36,948 nt of DNA from Planctomycetia bacterium (GCA_016795155.1 JAEUIE010000009.1:1-36948), one strand, 5' to 3'; positions 1 through 9,123 are shown, counted from the stretch's first letter. Translations and numbers: made by a program. Notes: a model not told the origin generated them from the letters alone.

Positions 1-180
1 CTCGCTCGACGCAACACCGAACATGGAAGTGGGTTGGGAATTTACCGCTGGGTCATTGAGCGATCCATCAGTTGGCTACATCAATTTCGACGCTTACGGG
101 TTCGCTATGAACGACGCGATGACATCCACGAAGCGTTCATGATACTCGGGTGCATCGTCATCTGCGGCTACTTCCTCTAA
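1..180 (+). CDS. IS5-type transposase, C-terminal fragment (runs in from the left)
   Basis: Frame 1 is open from the window edge to a TAA at 178-180 and encodes the last 59 residues of a DDE transposase. The fragment carries RWVIERSISWLHQFRRL followed by VRYERRDDIHEAF, which matches the C-terminal W-V-(I/V)-E-R...W-L...F-R-R-L...R-Y-E-R pattern of IS5-family transposases; the Glu in WVIER is the third acidic residue of the DDE triad. The start and the first two acidic residues lie outside the window, so I cannot say whether the gene is intact. No inverted repeat closing the element was identified in 181-325. Confidence 0.8.
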   Translation, partial: LARRNTEHGSGLGIYRWVIERSISWLHQFRRLRVRYERRDDIHEAFMILGCIVICGYFL

Positions 181-325
181 TGTTCTTTTTGTTAGATGCT
201 CTAAAGTATCCGGATGAACCAAGGCATACCATAGGACATAGGCACTCGTGTGAGTAGAAAGTAAATGAAGATAGTCCGTGGATGTGTGCGAGTGGATATG
301 CAACTTATAAACGCAATATCAAAAA

Positions 326-351
326 TCTCTCGTCCTAAATAAAGTCTACAC
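326..351 (+). repeat. IS3 left terminal inverted repeat
   Basis: Aligned with the reverse complement of 1631-1656, this end shares CGTCCTAA and AGTCTACAC, separated by four bases that largely differ. The outer five bases match at three positions. It lies downstream of OrfB, at the 3' end of the transposase genes. Confidence 0.7.
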
Positions 352-415
352 ATAAGTAATAGTAGTCCAGGGGGGTCTGGGGGGATATTGACATGTCAAT
401 AACCTCCGGGGTTGA

Positions 416-1297
416 TCAGGCAGCCCGTTCATACATCTCCTGTGGAGTACGTAAGCCCAGGCTCCAGTGAGGTCGTTTGGTGTTGTACACCTCCACGGCT
501 CGTACGACAGCCGTTTGTACGTGGTTGATGTTGAGGAACTCCGCATCCAGGTTGAACTCATCCTTGAGAATGCCATTGATCCGTTCGGCGATGGCATTCT
601 GATAACAATGATCAGCGTCGGTCATGCTCGATTCCATCCCGTGCGACTTCAGCATCGCCAGGTACTCATGGCAGCAGTACTGGCAGCCTCGGTCCGAATG
701 ATGAATCACGCCCTGACCCGTCACGCCTTGAGCAGTCTTCATCCTGTCCACCGCTTTGGATAAGGCGATCACTGCCGAGTAATGCGACAAGTCCCGACTC
801 ACGTGATACCCGACGATCCGCCGCGTGTAGGCATCGCTCACCAGGAACAGGTAGGCGAACTTCCGACCAAACACCCTGAGATAGGTGCAGTCAGACACCA
901 GCACGTGATTTGGCTTATCGATCGTCAGCTCCTTGATCCGGTTCGGTGCCACCGCATAGCCATGATGTGAATAAGTCGTCTTTTCAAAGCGTTTTTTCGC
1001 TTTTACCAGACGACCTGATTCACCCAGGAGGGCGAACAGATGATCCCGGCCTACCTCCGTGTCGTGATGCTTCTTCAGCTGATCCACCAGTTTACGCGTC
1101 CCCAGCCGGGGCTGTTCCTGGCGAATCTCGTCGACCAGTTGCAAGATCGCCGCCTCCTCGTTGCTGTCGTCCTGGATCCGCTGATAATGCTTGTAATACG
1201 CATCCCGGCTACGCCCTTCCGCCTGGCAGAGCCGTTCGAGGCTGGCGGAGGTTTCTCCGCGAGACTGCTCGACGCCTGCGGCCCAAAAGTTTTTTTT
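416..1297 (-). CDS. IS3 OrfB transposase (DDE integrase core), expressed by -1 frameshift
   Basis: This is the catalytic half of the IS3 transposase. The frame is open from the A8 frameshift run to a TGA at 416-418 and has no convincing start of its own; a TTG at 1142-1144 is the first candidate. Upstream of that TTG the frame already encodes OrfB-like sequence (LCQAEGRSRDAYYKHY), which supports expression as an OrfAB fusion. The rve core carries the DDE triad: Asp in LVSDCTYL, Asp in HHSDRGCQY, and Glu in NAIAERINGILKDEF. The C-terminus (YNTKRPHWSLGLRTPQEMY) is also family-typical. No internal stop or truncation is visible, so the element may be active. Confidence 0.88.
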   Translation of the reverse strand, partial: KKNFWAAGVEQSRGETSASLERLCQAEGRSRDAYYKHYQRIQDDSNEEAAILQLVDEIRQEQPRLGTRKLVDQLKKHHDTEVGRDHLFALLGESGRLVKAKKRFEKTTYSHHGYAVAPNRIKELTIDKPNHVLVSDCTYLRVFGRKFAYLFLVSDAYTRRIVGYHVSRDLSHYSAVIALSKAVDRMKTAQGVTGQGVIHHSDRGCQYCCHEYLAMLKSHGMESSMTDADHCYQNAIAERINGILKDEFNLDAEFLNINHVQTAVVRAVEVYNTKRPHWSLGLRTPQEMYERAA

Positions 1298-1599
1298 AGA
1301 TCCACCTTGTACTTCTTGCTGGCCACCTCGATGATCTTCTCATGCACCAGCAGCTTCAGGTGGGCGTCCGCCAACGCCTTCTCCAGGGCGGCAATCTTCT
1401 CTTCTTCGCTCTTCATAACCACCTCGACGATGTCACGCTTGGGTTGATACTTGCCATACTCCTTCAGCCACAGTTGTATCCGGCTGACCGTCGTATGCCC
1501 ACGCGCCGCCGCCTCGCGCAGCGAAAGCTGACCGCTCTCCAACTCCTCCACGATCGCCCGCTTCACCTCAGGGCTGAAGGACATCTGTGCTCGTTCCAT
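1075..1599 (-). CDS. IS3 OrfA (helix-turn-helix DNA-binding protein)
   Basis: OrfA of the IS3 element; in this family it supplies the DNA-binding N-terminal part of the OrfAB transposase. Residues 1-50 have the HTH_Tnp_1 pattern (FSPEVKRAIVEEL...SLREAAARGHTTVSRIQLWLKEY). Residues about 60-90 are a charged, leucine-containing stretch (EEEKIAALEKALADAHLKL) typical of the coiled-coil dimerisation segment. The family-like part ends near KKTFGPQ at the A8 run; the remaining 70 or so residues are probably an open frame by chance over orfB, so most functional product is expected to be the -1 fusion. The start is the ATG at 1597-1599. Confidence 0.85.
   Translation of the reverse strand: MERAQMSFSPEVKRAIVEELESGQLSLREAAARGHTTVSRIQLWLKEYGKYQPKRDIVEVVMKSEEEKIAALEKALADAHLKLLVHEKIIEVASKKYKVDLKKTFGPQASSSLAEKPPPASNGSARRKGVAGMRITSIISGSRTTATRRRRSCNWSTRFARNSPGWGRVNWWIS
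1290..1297 (-). other. Programmed -1 frameshift site (A8 run)
   Basis: Eight consecutive T on the plus strand read as A8 in the orfA mRNA (codons CTA AAA AAA ACT). Slipping back one base moves the ribosome into the orfB frame, whose translation continues without a stop into DDE transposase sequence. Slippery A-runs at the orfA/orfB junction are the standard IS3 mechanism. Use of the site here is inferred from the frames. Confidence 0.75.
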
Positions 1600-1630
1600 T
1601 CCTACACTCCTTGTTCAAAACTTCGGGGGA

Positions 1631-1656
1631 GTGTAGACTCAGGTTAGGACGGGACA
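1631..1656 (+). repeat. IS3 right terminal inverted repeat
   Basis: Read on the minus strand it begins TGTCCCGTCCTAACC and ends AGTCTACAC. It lies about 30 bases upstream of the OrfA start, where an IS3 element normally carries its transposase promoter. It pairs with 326-351. Confidence 0.75.
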
Positions 1657-1660
1657 TTAT

Positions 1661-1709
1661 AAACGTGTCCTGCATCATCATAGTGGGTCAAGATTCCAAT
1701 CTTGACTAC
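1661..1709. repeat. Palindromic intergenic repeat, apparently cut by the IS3 element
   Basis: GTCAAGATTCCAATCTTGAC at 1687-1706 is a perfect inverted repeat with 9-base arms and a CC centre, framed by GTG and CAC on the outside. Just upstream, AAACGTGTCC (1661-1670) matches one arm of the hairpin repeat near 12911-12920. The layout suggests a degenerate copy of the same repeat family, truncated where the IS3 element ends at 1656. The rest of 1710-1873, upstream of gmd, shows no gene and no clear promoter. Confidence 0.5.
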
Positions 1710-1864
1710 ACAGTGAAATAACTTAGCGATTAACCACAGTGAAAAGAATTGGAATTCTGTTCCACAATCTGATTCGTCAATTCGAATGCTGCCCCACCCT
1801 GCCTTGTTTTCATTACTCCGCTTCGTAACTAATGAAGTATTCACACACTTGGCGAATCCATTGA

Positions 1865-2926
<1,062 letters not shown>

Positions 2927-2930
2927 TCGT

Positions 2931-3881
2931 ATGATCGATCTGGCAAGAGAAAGAATTCTGGTGACTGGCGGAGCGGGCTTTCTTGGCAGCATCGTCTGCC
3001 AACTGTTGCGGGAACGAGGCGTTGCCGACGAACAACTGCTGGCCCCACGCAGTTCGCAATATGACCTGACCCGGCAAACCGATGTCGAACGACTTTATGC
3101 AGAATGGAAGCCTACCGTTGTCATTCACCTGGCAGCACGGGTGGGTGGCATTGGTGCTAATCAACGACATCCGGGTGAATACTTCTTTGCCAACATGGCG
3201 ATGGGTCTGCATCTGATTGAAGCGGCCAGGAAAAATGGCATTCGGAAGTTTGTCCAGGTGGGTACCGTGTGTGCCTATCCCAAATACACGCCAGCGCCGT
3301 TCCGCGAAGAAGATTTATGGAACGGTTACCCGGAAGAGACTAATGCACCCTATGGCGTAGCCAAGAAGGCGCTGTTTGTGATGCTCGATGGTTATCGCAG
3401 GGAGTATGGCCTGCCCAGTTCAGTGGTAATACCGGTGAACCTCTATGGCCCCAACGACAACTTCGATCCGCAATCTTCCCATGTAATACCAGCCCTCATT
3501 CGCAAATGCGAAGAGGCGCGGGTGCAGAAACGTACACATATTGATGCCTGGGGAACCGGCTCCGCTTCGCGGGAGTTTCTCTACGTCTATGATTGCGCCA
3601 ATGGCATCGTAGCTGCTGCGGAACGGATGGAAGAACCAGTTCCCATCAACCTGGGTACTGGCAACGAGATTTCCATCAAGGCGTTGACGGAGCTGATTGC
3701 CCGGCTGTGCGACTTTGAAGGAGAGATTCGTTGGGACACCAGCAAGCCTGATGGCCAGCCACGTCGGCAACTCGATGTGAGCCGGGCCAGGCAACTTTTG
3801 GGCTGGTCGGCACAGATGCCGTTTGAAGAAGGCCTTCGCCGCACCATTGCCTGGTGGCGAAATTCACAGGGCGCGTCATGA
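2931..3881 (+). CDS. fcl: GDP-L-fucose synthase
   Basis: Epimerises and reduces GDP-4-keto-6-deoxymannose to GDP-L-fucose using NADPH, completing the pathway begun by gmd. The 316-residue length is normal. The nucleotide-binding motif is TGGAGFLG (residues 12-19). Catalytic positions correspond to E. coli Fcl with a constant offset of five: T112 in place of Ser107, C114 for Cys109, Y141 and K145 in YGVAK, and H184 for His179 in SHVIPAL. Residues REFLYVYD and GTGNEISI match the substrate region. The stop codon overlaps the ATG of the following glycosyltransferase (ATGA), which suggests translational coupling. Confidence 0.95.
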   Translation: MIDLARERILVTGGAGFLGSIVCQLLRERGVADEQLLAPRSSQYDLTRQTDVERLYAEWKPTVVIHLAARVGGIGANQRHPGEYFFANMAMGLHLIEAARKNGIRKFVQVGTVCAYPKYTPAPFREEDLWNGYPEETNAPYGVAKKALFVMLDGYRREYGLPSSVVIPVNLYGPNDNFDPQSSHVIPALIRKCEEARVQKRTHIDAWGTGSASREFLYVYDCANGIVAAAERMEEPVPINLGTGNEISIKALTELIARLCDFEGEIRWDTSKPDGQPRRQLDVSRARQLLGWSAQMPFEEGLRRTIAWWRNSQGAS

Positions 3882-5107
3882 TGAACCGGCCGCCCCGCAT
3901 CACCATCCTCTACCATTTCTTTCATCCTGACAATGTCGTCAGCGCCCAGTTGTTCTCCGACCTGGCGGTGGATCTCGCAGCAAAAGGATGGCAGGTAGAA
4001 GCAGTTACCAGCAACCGTTCCTGCCATGCACAAACAACGTACAGGCCGACACGGGAACACTGGAACGGCGTGAACATCCAGCGTATCTGGCGGCCACAGT
4101 GGAAGCAATCATCGGCAAAAGGACGCATCTTGAATGCCCTCTGGATGATTGTCGCCTGGTGCCGTATTGCCTTTCGCAGCAAAAAAAACGTGCCCGATGT
4201 TCTGTTTATCGGTACCGATCCGGTGTTGTCCATTCTGGTTGCGAGAGTGGTTCGCCTGTTTCGCCCCTGCGTGAAGATCGTGCACTGGGCTTATGATCTG
4301 TACCCCGAGGCAGCATTGGCTGATGGCCTGATGCGGGATGATTCCCGATTCATACGTTTGATAAAATCATTGCTGCGATCATCTTATCGTTCGTGCGATC
4401 TGGTAGCTGACTTGGGACAATGCATGCGTCAACGGCTGGAAGCCTATGGACTTACATGCCGAAAATTCACCGTCCCCCCTTGGGCACTCGCTGAACCGAA
4501 AACTGTGGAACAGGCCGATCCGGCTCTGCGTGCGAAACTCTTCGGCAATGCTAAGTTGACGCTGCTCTACTCAGGCAACTTCGGTCGTGCTCATGAGTTT
4601 ACCGAGTTCCTGGCGTTAGCCCGGCAACTACGGAACACGGACATCGTGATGGGTTTTTCCGTGCGGGGCAACCGCGTGGATGAGTTGCGTGATGCTGTGA
4701 CAGCAGACGATACCAACATCCGCTTTCTGCCTTTTGCTGAAGAAAGCGAATTGAGCCGACATCTGGCCACGGGCGATATTCACCTGGTGAGCCTGCGACA
4801 GAACTGGACCGGCATTGTCGTGCCTTCTAAGTTCTTCGGCTGCCTGGCATCAGGCCGGCCTGTGATCTTCGCTGGTGAAGAACAGTCGTGCATCAGCCAG
4901 TGGATAGGGGAATATCAGCTTGGCTGGCACCTGAGCGAAACCAACATCACCGAAATCGCTGAGGCACTCAAAACTATCAGTCAGTCGCCTGGGCAACTGC
5001 AAACCAAGCAGCAGCACTGCTGGGAAATTTACCAGAAGCAGTTCAGTCGAAAGCATTTATCCGAAGAGATGCACCAGGAACTCACCAGACTGTTATCGCC
5101 CTCATAA
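3878..5107 (+). CDS. GT4-like glycosyltransferase (WcaI/WbuB type)
   Basis: A 409-residue GT-B-fold glycosyltransferase resembling the WcaI/WbuB group, which acts in exopolysaccharide or O-antigen assembly and may transfer a fucose. The N-terminal half begins ITILYHFFHPDNVVSAQLFSDL, the usual start of this group, and contains HWAYDLYPEAALADG. The C-terminal half carries LLYSGNFGRAHEF and the nucleotide-sugar segment NWTGIVVPSKFFGCLASGRP. Two tandem ATGs lie at 3878 and 3881; the first overlaps the fcl stop, giving a 4-base overlap, and is preferred over an upstream start at 3854 inside fcl. Donor and acceptor cannot be told from sequence; GDP-fucose is inferred from the neighbours. Confidence 0.85.
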   Translation: MMNRPPRITILYHFFHPDNVVSAQLFSDLAVDLAAKGWQVEAVTSNRSCHAQTTYRPTREHWNGVNIQRIWRPQWKQSSAKGRILNALWMIVAWCRIAFRSKKNVPDVLFIGTDPVLSILVARVVRLFRPCVKIVHWAYDLYPEAALADGLMRDDSRFIRLIKSLLRSSYRSCDLVADLGQCMRQRLEAYGLTCRKFTVPPWALAEPKTVEQADPALRAKLFGNAKLTLLYSGNFGRAHEFTEFLALARQLRNTDIVMGFSVRGNRVDELRDAVTADDTNIRFLPFAEESELSRHLATGDIHLVSLRQNWTGIVVPSKFFGCLASGRPVIFAGEEQSCISQWIGEYQLGWHLSETNITEIAEALKTISQSPGQLQTKQQHCWEIYQKQFSRKHLSEEMHQELTRLLSPS

Positions 5108-5115
5108 GGTTAGTC

Positions 5116-6786
5116 ATGCAGCAGAACCGGTTACGGCTTGGCATTCTCTGTCAGGGCTATTCCTGGCCTGAATCAAGCCTGAATATGGTGCGATCCATGC
5201 TGCAACTGCCCGGCGTTTCGCTGGAACTGCTCGTGTTCAATCGAACTCCACCAAGCACCACCACCCGCTGGCAGAAAATCAAAAAAGTGCTGACCGGCCG
5301 GGGGCTGCTTTGGGGCCTGCGCAACCGCTGGTTTAAGAAGCCCACTACTAAAGCCTGTTTCGACATGCAACAGGAATGGAAGCACATTCCGGTGCTGGAA
5401 GTAACTGCTGTTCAAAAGGGAAGATTCACCCAGTTGTTTCGCGATGAAGATGTTGAAGTTCTGAAACAGCATAACCTCGATGCTCTGCTCAAGTTCAGCT
5501 TCGGCATTCTGCGGGGCAAAGTACTGACAGCTGCTCGATACGGCATCTGGTCGTTTCATCATGGCGACCCGCAGCAGTATCGTGGCGGGCCGCCGGGCTT
5601 CTGGGAAGTGCATGATGGTTCGCCTACCACCAGTGCCATTCTGCAAAGATTGACTGAAAAGCTTGATGGCGGCATTATTCTGCAGCAGTGTACCGCCCTG
5701 ACAGTACTCACCTCAGCATCTCGAAATTATGAACGCATTCAAGCGGTTGCCAATCATCTGCCGATCGCTGCCTGCCGGGATATTCTGAACCGGCGATTGG
5801 AAGCTGTGAACCGTGCGCCTGTTGTTACGAATGCTCCCATCAAGGTTGCACCCACCGATGTGCAGTATTTGCGATACTGGTGGCGAACATGCTATCGACG
5901 ATGGAAAGCTCGGCTTCGCTACCTCTTCAATGATGAAATCTGGGTAATCGGCATAATTAAAGAGCCCATCCATCGACTGCTGGAACCTGATTTTATTCCA
6001 GCCATGCAATGGATTACTGCTGAACAGTCCCATCAATTCCTGGCTGATCCGTTTGCATACAAGCGTAATGACCAACTGCGCATCGTTGCTGAGCAGTTCG
6101 ATTACCAGCGTGGCAACGGGAAGATTGTCAGTGTCGCCATCGCAGATGATGGCACGGCAGGTAAACAACAAGTCGATCTCAATACCGGCACACACCTTTC
6201 TTACCCGTGCACCGTTTACGATGGCAAGCACTGGTACATGATTCCGGAAAACATAGAGCAGCAGAGGTTAGTGCTCTATCAACTTCAGCCGGATAACTCA
6301 TGGAAGGAATACGCTGCGATACCTACTGGCGAACCGGTCATTGACCCGACGCTGTTTCAGCATAAAAACCGCTGGTGGCTGATGGGCACTTCCATTCGAC
6401 ATGCTGATACCGAACTGCTGGCCTGGCATGCGGAATCGTTGACCGGTTCCTGGTATGCTCATGCTGCCAACCCGATCAAGCTCGATCCGCGGAGCAGTCG
6501 ACCCGCAGGCACGCCCTTCTTGCATCATGGAGTTCTCTATCGCCCGGCGCAGAACAACTCGATGACGTATGGCGGATCGGTAATGCTCAACCGTGTTGAT
6601 TGTTTGACGCCTGAACTGTTTGTTGAAACGCCTCTCCGTGAAATCAAACCACAACCTAATTGGCCTTTTCACGATGGTTTGCACACCATCAGCAGCGCGG
6701 GCGAGTGGACGGTGATTGATGCGAAGAAAGTGAAATTTGCACCCAGCCGGATAATGACCAAGATCTTTCAGCGTTTTACATCCTGA
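5116..6786 (+). CDS. Formyltransferase-like domain fused to a GIPC-transferase-like beta-propeller domain
   Basis: A 556-residue, two-part protein. Residues about 8-230 resemble formyl-transferase domains of sugar N-formyltransferases: WSFHHGDPQQYRGGPPGFWE corresponds to the Asn-x-His motif and EKLDGGIILQQ to the catalytic Asp motif. The usual Asn is Ser here (S146), while H148 and D184 are kept with the expected 36-residue spacing. Residues about 285-550 look like the five-bladed propeller of glucosamine inositolphosphorylceramide transferase or GH43-like proteins (FLADPFAY, HLSYPCTVYDGKHWYMIPE, PVIDPTLFQHKNRWWLMGT, AGTPFLHHGVLYRPAQN). It sits nine bases after the glycosyltransferase, as the last gene of the operon, so a role in modifying or attaching a surface sugar is likely but unproven. 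Its end overlaps the convergent gene by 19 bases. Confidence 0.75.
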   Translation: MQQNRLRLGILCQGYSWPESSLNMVRSMLQLPGVSLELLVFNRTPPSTTTRWQKIKKVLTGRGLLWGLRNRWFKKPTTKACFDMQQEWKHIPVLEVTAVQKGRFTQLFRDEDVEVLKQHNLDALLKFSFGILRGKVLTAARYGIWSFHHGDPQQYRGGPPGFWEVHDGSPTTSAILQRLTEKLDGGIILQQCTALTVLTSASRNYERIQAVANHLPIAACRDILNRRLEAVNRAPVVTNAPIKVAPTDVQYLRYWWRTCYRRWKARLRYLFNDEIWVIGIIKEPIHRLLEPDFIPAMQWITAEQSHQFLADPFAYKRNDQLRIVAEQFDYQRGNGKIVSVAIADDGTAGKQQVDLNTGTHLSYPCTVYDGKHWYMIPENIEQQRLVLYQLQPDNSWKEYAAIPTGEPVIDPTLFQHKNRWWLMGTSIRHADTELLAWHAESLTGSWYAHAANPIKLDPRSSRPAGTPFLHHGVLYRPAQNNSMTYGGSVMLNRVDCLTPELFVETPLREIKPQPNWPFHDGLHTISSAGEWTVIDAKKVKFAPSRIMTKIFQRFTS

Positions 6787-7982
6787 TCCTTCAGCAGTTT
6801 TTTCTTCACCAGCGCCTTGATCATTGTCTCTACCACCAACCGATTGCCCTTCACCGTGTAATGGCAATCATCATAAAGATAATCGAGCGACTTGGGGATG
6901 GCTCGATCCAGATCGAACGACTGCACACCATCAGCACCGCTCACGTGCAGCAACGTCTGGTTGTAATCGTGCATCACTTTAGAAAGTGTAGCAGACGATG
7001 GATACTCCTGATGGAAATATTGATGTCTGACCAGACACTCCACTTTCTGCATCATGAAGGTATTCTTCTCCGCCTCGGTATTATCAGTCTTATACAACGT
7101 AGGCTGGGTCATGAGCAGGCAAGGCGTGTTGTGCAGTATCATCCACTGGCACAGCCGTTTGAGATGTCGGCCATACGTTGCCCGTGCTCGGTAGGCATCG
7201 AGCGGACTATCCACTTCATGCACCCGGAGCGAACGGTACCAGCTAAACTGCAGACGATCATAGATACGCGATTCCAAAGTGGGCAGTCGTACTGCCGGGT
7301 AGGCCACATAGAAAAAGTGAGACCATTCGTCGTCGTACGGACCAACCGCCAGCCCTTCTGGCGAAAAACTGCGGATCATCTCGTTGATGCCAAAGAGGCC
7401 AATGACCAGGTCAGGCTGCCACTGGTCGAAATGGGTGCAATACCGGATGAGTGCATGCTTGACGGTGTAACTGTTTTGCGCCAGGTTTAACAGTTCGAAG
7501 CTGCGATTCGGATATTGGCGACGTAACTCATTGAGCAGTAGTTCAGGGTAGTGGAGCGACGTTGAGCCACCGAGCGTAATGATCAGGAACGGCCGATCGG
7601 GCTTGCTGCGTTGTTGCTGTAACTGTTCAAGCCGCGATGCATCCATCGCCACCGGCCTCGCCTGCAGATAAGGATCAAATGGCGGCTTGTGGCGAACCCA
7701 TTGATAATAGGTCATGCTGGTGATGGCATACGCCGTGATCATGAAGATGCAGGTAAGAAACGTGAGCAGTTGAAACCGCCGCCTGCCCAGTTTGCAGTAC
7801 AACCAGCGAAGAAGGAGTGGAATGAGAAAAGGTATCGCCAGCAGTACCAGCAACAGCAGATAATCGCCCGAGTAGTTACCGACGAGGGGATGCACCGAAC
7901 GATGAAAAAAGAACCCGGCATAAACGCAAGCATAGAGCAGCACGAAGAGAAGGTAAGTGACTGAAAATCGTGTAAACTTCAT
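6768..7982 (-). CDS. Membrane-anchored SGNH/GDSL-hydrolase-like protein
   Basis: About 404 residues from the chosen start. The N-terminus has three hydrophobic segments (about 8-27, 41-60, 72-94), then a soluble SGNH-type domain. Block I is LIITLGGSTSLHY with S140 as likely nucleophile, block III is GLFGINEM (N200), and block V is DDCHYTVKGNRL near the C-terminus (D371, H374). This combination is typical of membrane-linked esterases or O-acetyl transferases and esterases of surface glycans, which fits the adjacent sugar operon. The frame is open to an ATG at 8120, but that would overlap the upstream gene, and the region before 7982 lacks conserved features; I chose MKFTRFSV just before the first membrane segment. 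Confidence 0.7.
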   Translation of the reverse strand: MKFTRFSVTYLLFVLLYACVYAGFFFHRSVHPLVGNYSGDYLLLLVLLAIPFLIPLLLRWLYCKLGRRRFQLLTFLTCIFMITAYAITSMTYYQWVRHKPPFDPYLQARPVAMDASRLEQLQQQRSKPDRPFLIITLGGSTSLHYPELLLNELRRQYPNRSFELLNLAQNSYTVKHALIRYCTHFDQWQPDLVIGLFGINEMIRSFSPEGLAVGPYDDEWSHFFYVAYPAVRLPTLESRIYDRLQFSWYRSLRVHEVDSPLDAYRARATYGRHLKRLCQWMILHNTPCLLMTQPTLYKTDNTEAEKNTFMMQKVECLVRHQYFHQEYPSSATLSKVMHDYNQTLLHVSGADGVQSFDLDRAIPKSLDYLYDDCHYTVKGNRLVVETMIKALVKKKLLKDQDVKR

Positions 7983-8085
7983 GCCGAGCGCCCGCAAGTA
8001 CCCAGCAGGCATCTTATCAAAACGCAAAGAGCCGCGCACGAAGTAAGCGGCATTGCACTCTTGCCCAACCGATGGTCCCCGAACT

Positions 8086-8724
8086 TCAACGTGATTTTGA
8101 ATTGAACAACTGAGCATCACGCCAGGCCCAGATGGTTAATCCAACCAGCACCAGGCTGAATGCCCATTGAATTGTAATGATGATGAGATACCAGCTATGC
8201 AGCCTGGTAAACAAATCTGAATTCGAAATTACATAAGTCTCGGCATCCAACAATTGATCCAATCTCATATGCAGCCAGCCTAGAAGGCACATCATAACAA
8301 TCAGAAGAATCAGGATAGCCCAGCGAATGTTGCGTCTGATCTTGAGAGTATCTCTTTGCAGAATCAACTCACCAAGCCAAATGATTAAAGCGAGAAAACC
8401 AATGATGTTGAGATAGTTGGTTACCGACTGGGTCACGAAACCCTGTAGGCTTTCCGAACCAAGCACCATGGTTCCTACGGGAACAACAATGGCTCCATAG
8501 AACATGAAACCACCCTGCCAAATCGCAAAGAAAATTATCCAGAAGTATCGCAGGCCTAGGCACATCATGGAAATGGTAATACTGCAATAAGTACAAGAAC
8601 GAAACAGCGGGTATGTTAATCTTATCTGTTGAAGAGAAAACGCAAGGTTACCATGAACAGAATGCATATCAAATGACAGCATAAGAATCTGTAGCTGATA
8701 TTCCCGTTGTTTCGCTGATGACAT
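8086..8724 (-). CDS. Four-helix membrane protein, possibly DUF4149/TMEM205-like
   Basis: Hydrophobic segments cover residues about 57-80, 103-122, 132-150 and 182-204. The first includes FWIIFFAIWQGGFMFYGAIVVPVGTMVLGS, which resembles small integral membrane proteins with a W-x-G-G-x-x-F-x-x-x-V-V-P core (DUF4149-like); I cannot confirm the family by eye. The first 50 or so residues are not hydrophobic and are poorly patterned, so the true start may be one of the two adjacent ATGs at 8568/8565. It lies 103 bases upstream of the SGNH gene on the same strand and may be transcribed with it. No function is assigned. Confidence 0.55.
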   Translation of the reverse strand: MSSAKQREYQLQILMLSFDMHSVHGNLAFSLQQIRLTYPLFRSCTYCSITISMMCLGLRYFWIIFFAIWQGGFMFYGAIVVPVGTMVLGSESLQGFVTQSVTNYLNIIGFLALIIWLGELILQRDTLKIRRNIRWAILILLIVMMCLLGWLHMRLDQLLDAETYVISNSDLFTRLHSWYLIIITIQWAFSLVLVGLTIWAWRDAQLFNSKSR

Positions 8725-8850
8725 TTATGACTGAAGTACCTTCACTGCCAGTTACGTGATCATCGAATTACCCAACTTCCATTCAATTCCTTGACATGTA
8801 CACCAACTTATCGGGTAGGCTTTCGCTGGTACATTTCTACGGAGCAGGGT

Positions 8851-9123
8851 ATGTCACTTCCTTACTGCACCATGACATCGCGTCCTGCAAGGCTGATTCT
8901 CAGCGAACAAGAGAAGAGCAATGCTCTGGGTAAGGTTGCCCGGTTTATTTCTCGAATTAATGTTAAATCACATCCAGTTGGGTTAGCTTACAACGATGTA
9001 AGACTGGTCATTGATGCCAACGAGCGGGTCATCAAGATCATGACCGAACACGAATATCAACGCCTGTACCCCACACTTGCATTAGTCGATCTACTTCCGG
9101 GCAAGAACAGCATGGCTGCGTGA
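8851..9123 (+). CDS. Hypothetical protein, 90 residues
   Basis: Starts at an ATG preceded by GGAGCAGGGT, a convincing ribosome binding site, which is why I prefer it over the ATG at 8791. The product is soluble, with residues 12-70 containing RLILSEQEKSNALGKVARF and VGLAYNDVRLVIDANERVI. I do not recognise a family. It stands alone between a divergent membrane gene and a convergent lipoprotein gene, with a hairpin terminator after it. Confidence 0.5.
   Translation: MSLPYCTMTSRPARLILSEQEKSNALGKVARFISRINVKSHPVGLAYNDVRLVIDANERVIKIMTEHEYQRLYPTLALVDLLPGKNSMAA

Larger units (their letters stand above)
326..1656 (-). mobile_element. IS3-family insertion sequence, complete
   Basis: An element of about 1.33 kb bounded by imperfect inverted repeats (326-351 and 1631-1656) encloses two overlapping minus-strand frames with the typical IS3 arrangement: a helix-turn-helix OrfA followed by a DDE integrase OrfB in the -1 frame. 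The right end read inward starts TGTCCCGTCC; the left end read inward starts TCTCTCGTCC. No clean 3-4 bp target duplication abuts the ends. Instead a 9-base TTATAAACG lies at 1657-1665 directly outside the right end and also at 305-313, twelve bases outside the left end, so the left boundary is less certain than the right. Confidence 0.85.

Noticed and set aside
94-303. Minus-strand 69-codon frame starting MHIHSHTSTDYLHLL
   Set aside because: It overlaps the transposase 3' end, has no ribosome binding site and no recognisable domain; probably chance in AT-rich DNA.
5116-6786. Possible methionyl-tRNA formyltransferase
   Set aside because: The usual Fmt C-terminal tRNA-binding domain is absent, the Asn of the active site is Ser, and the context is surface-glycan synthesis.
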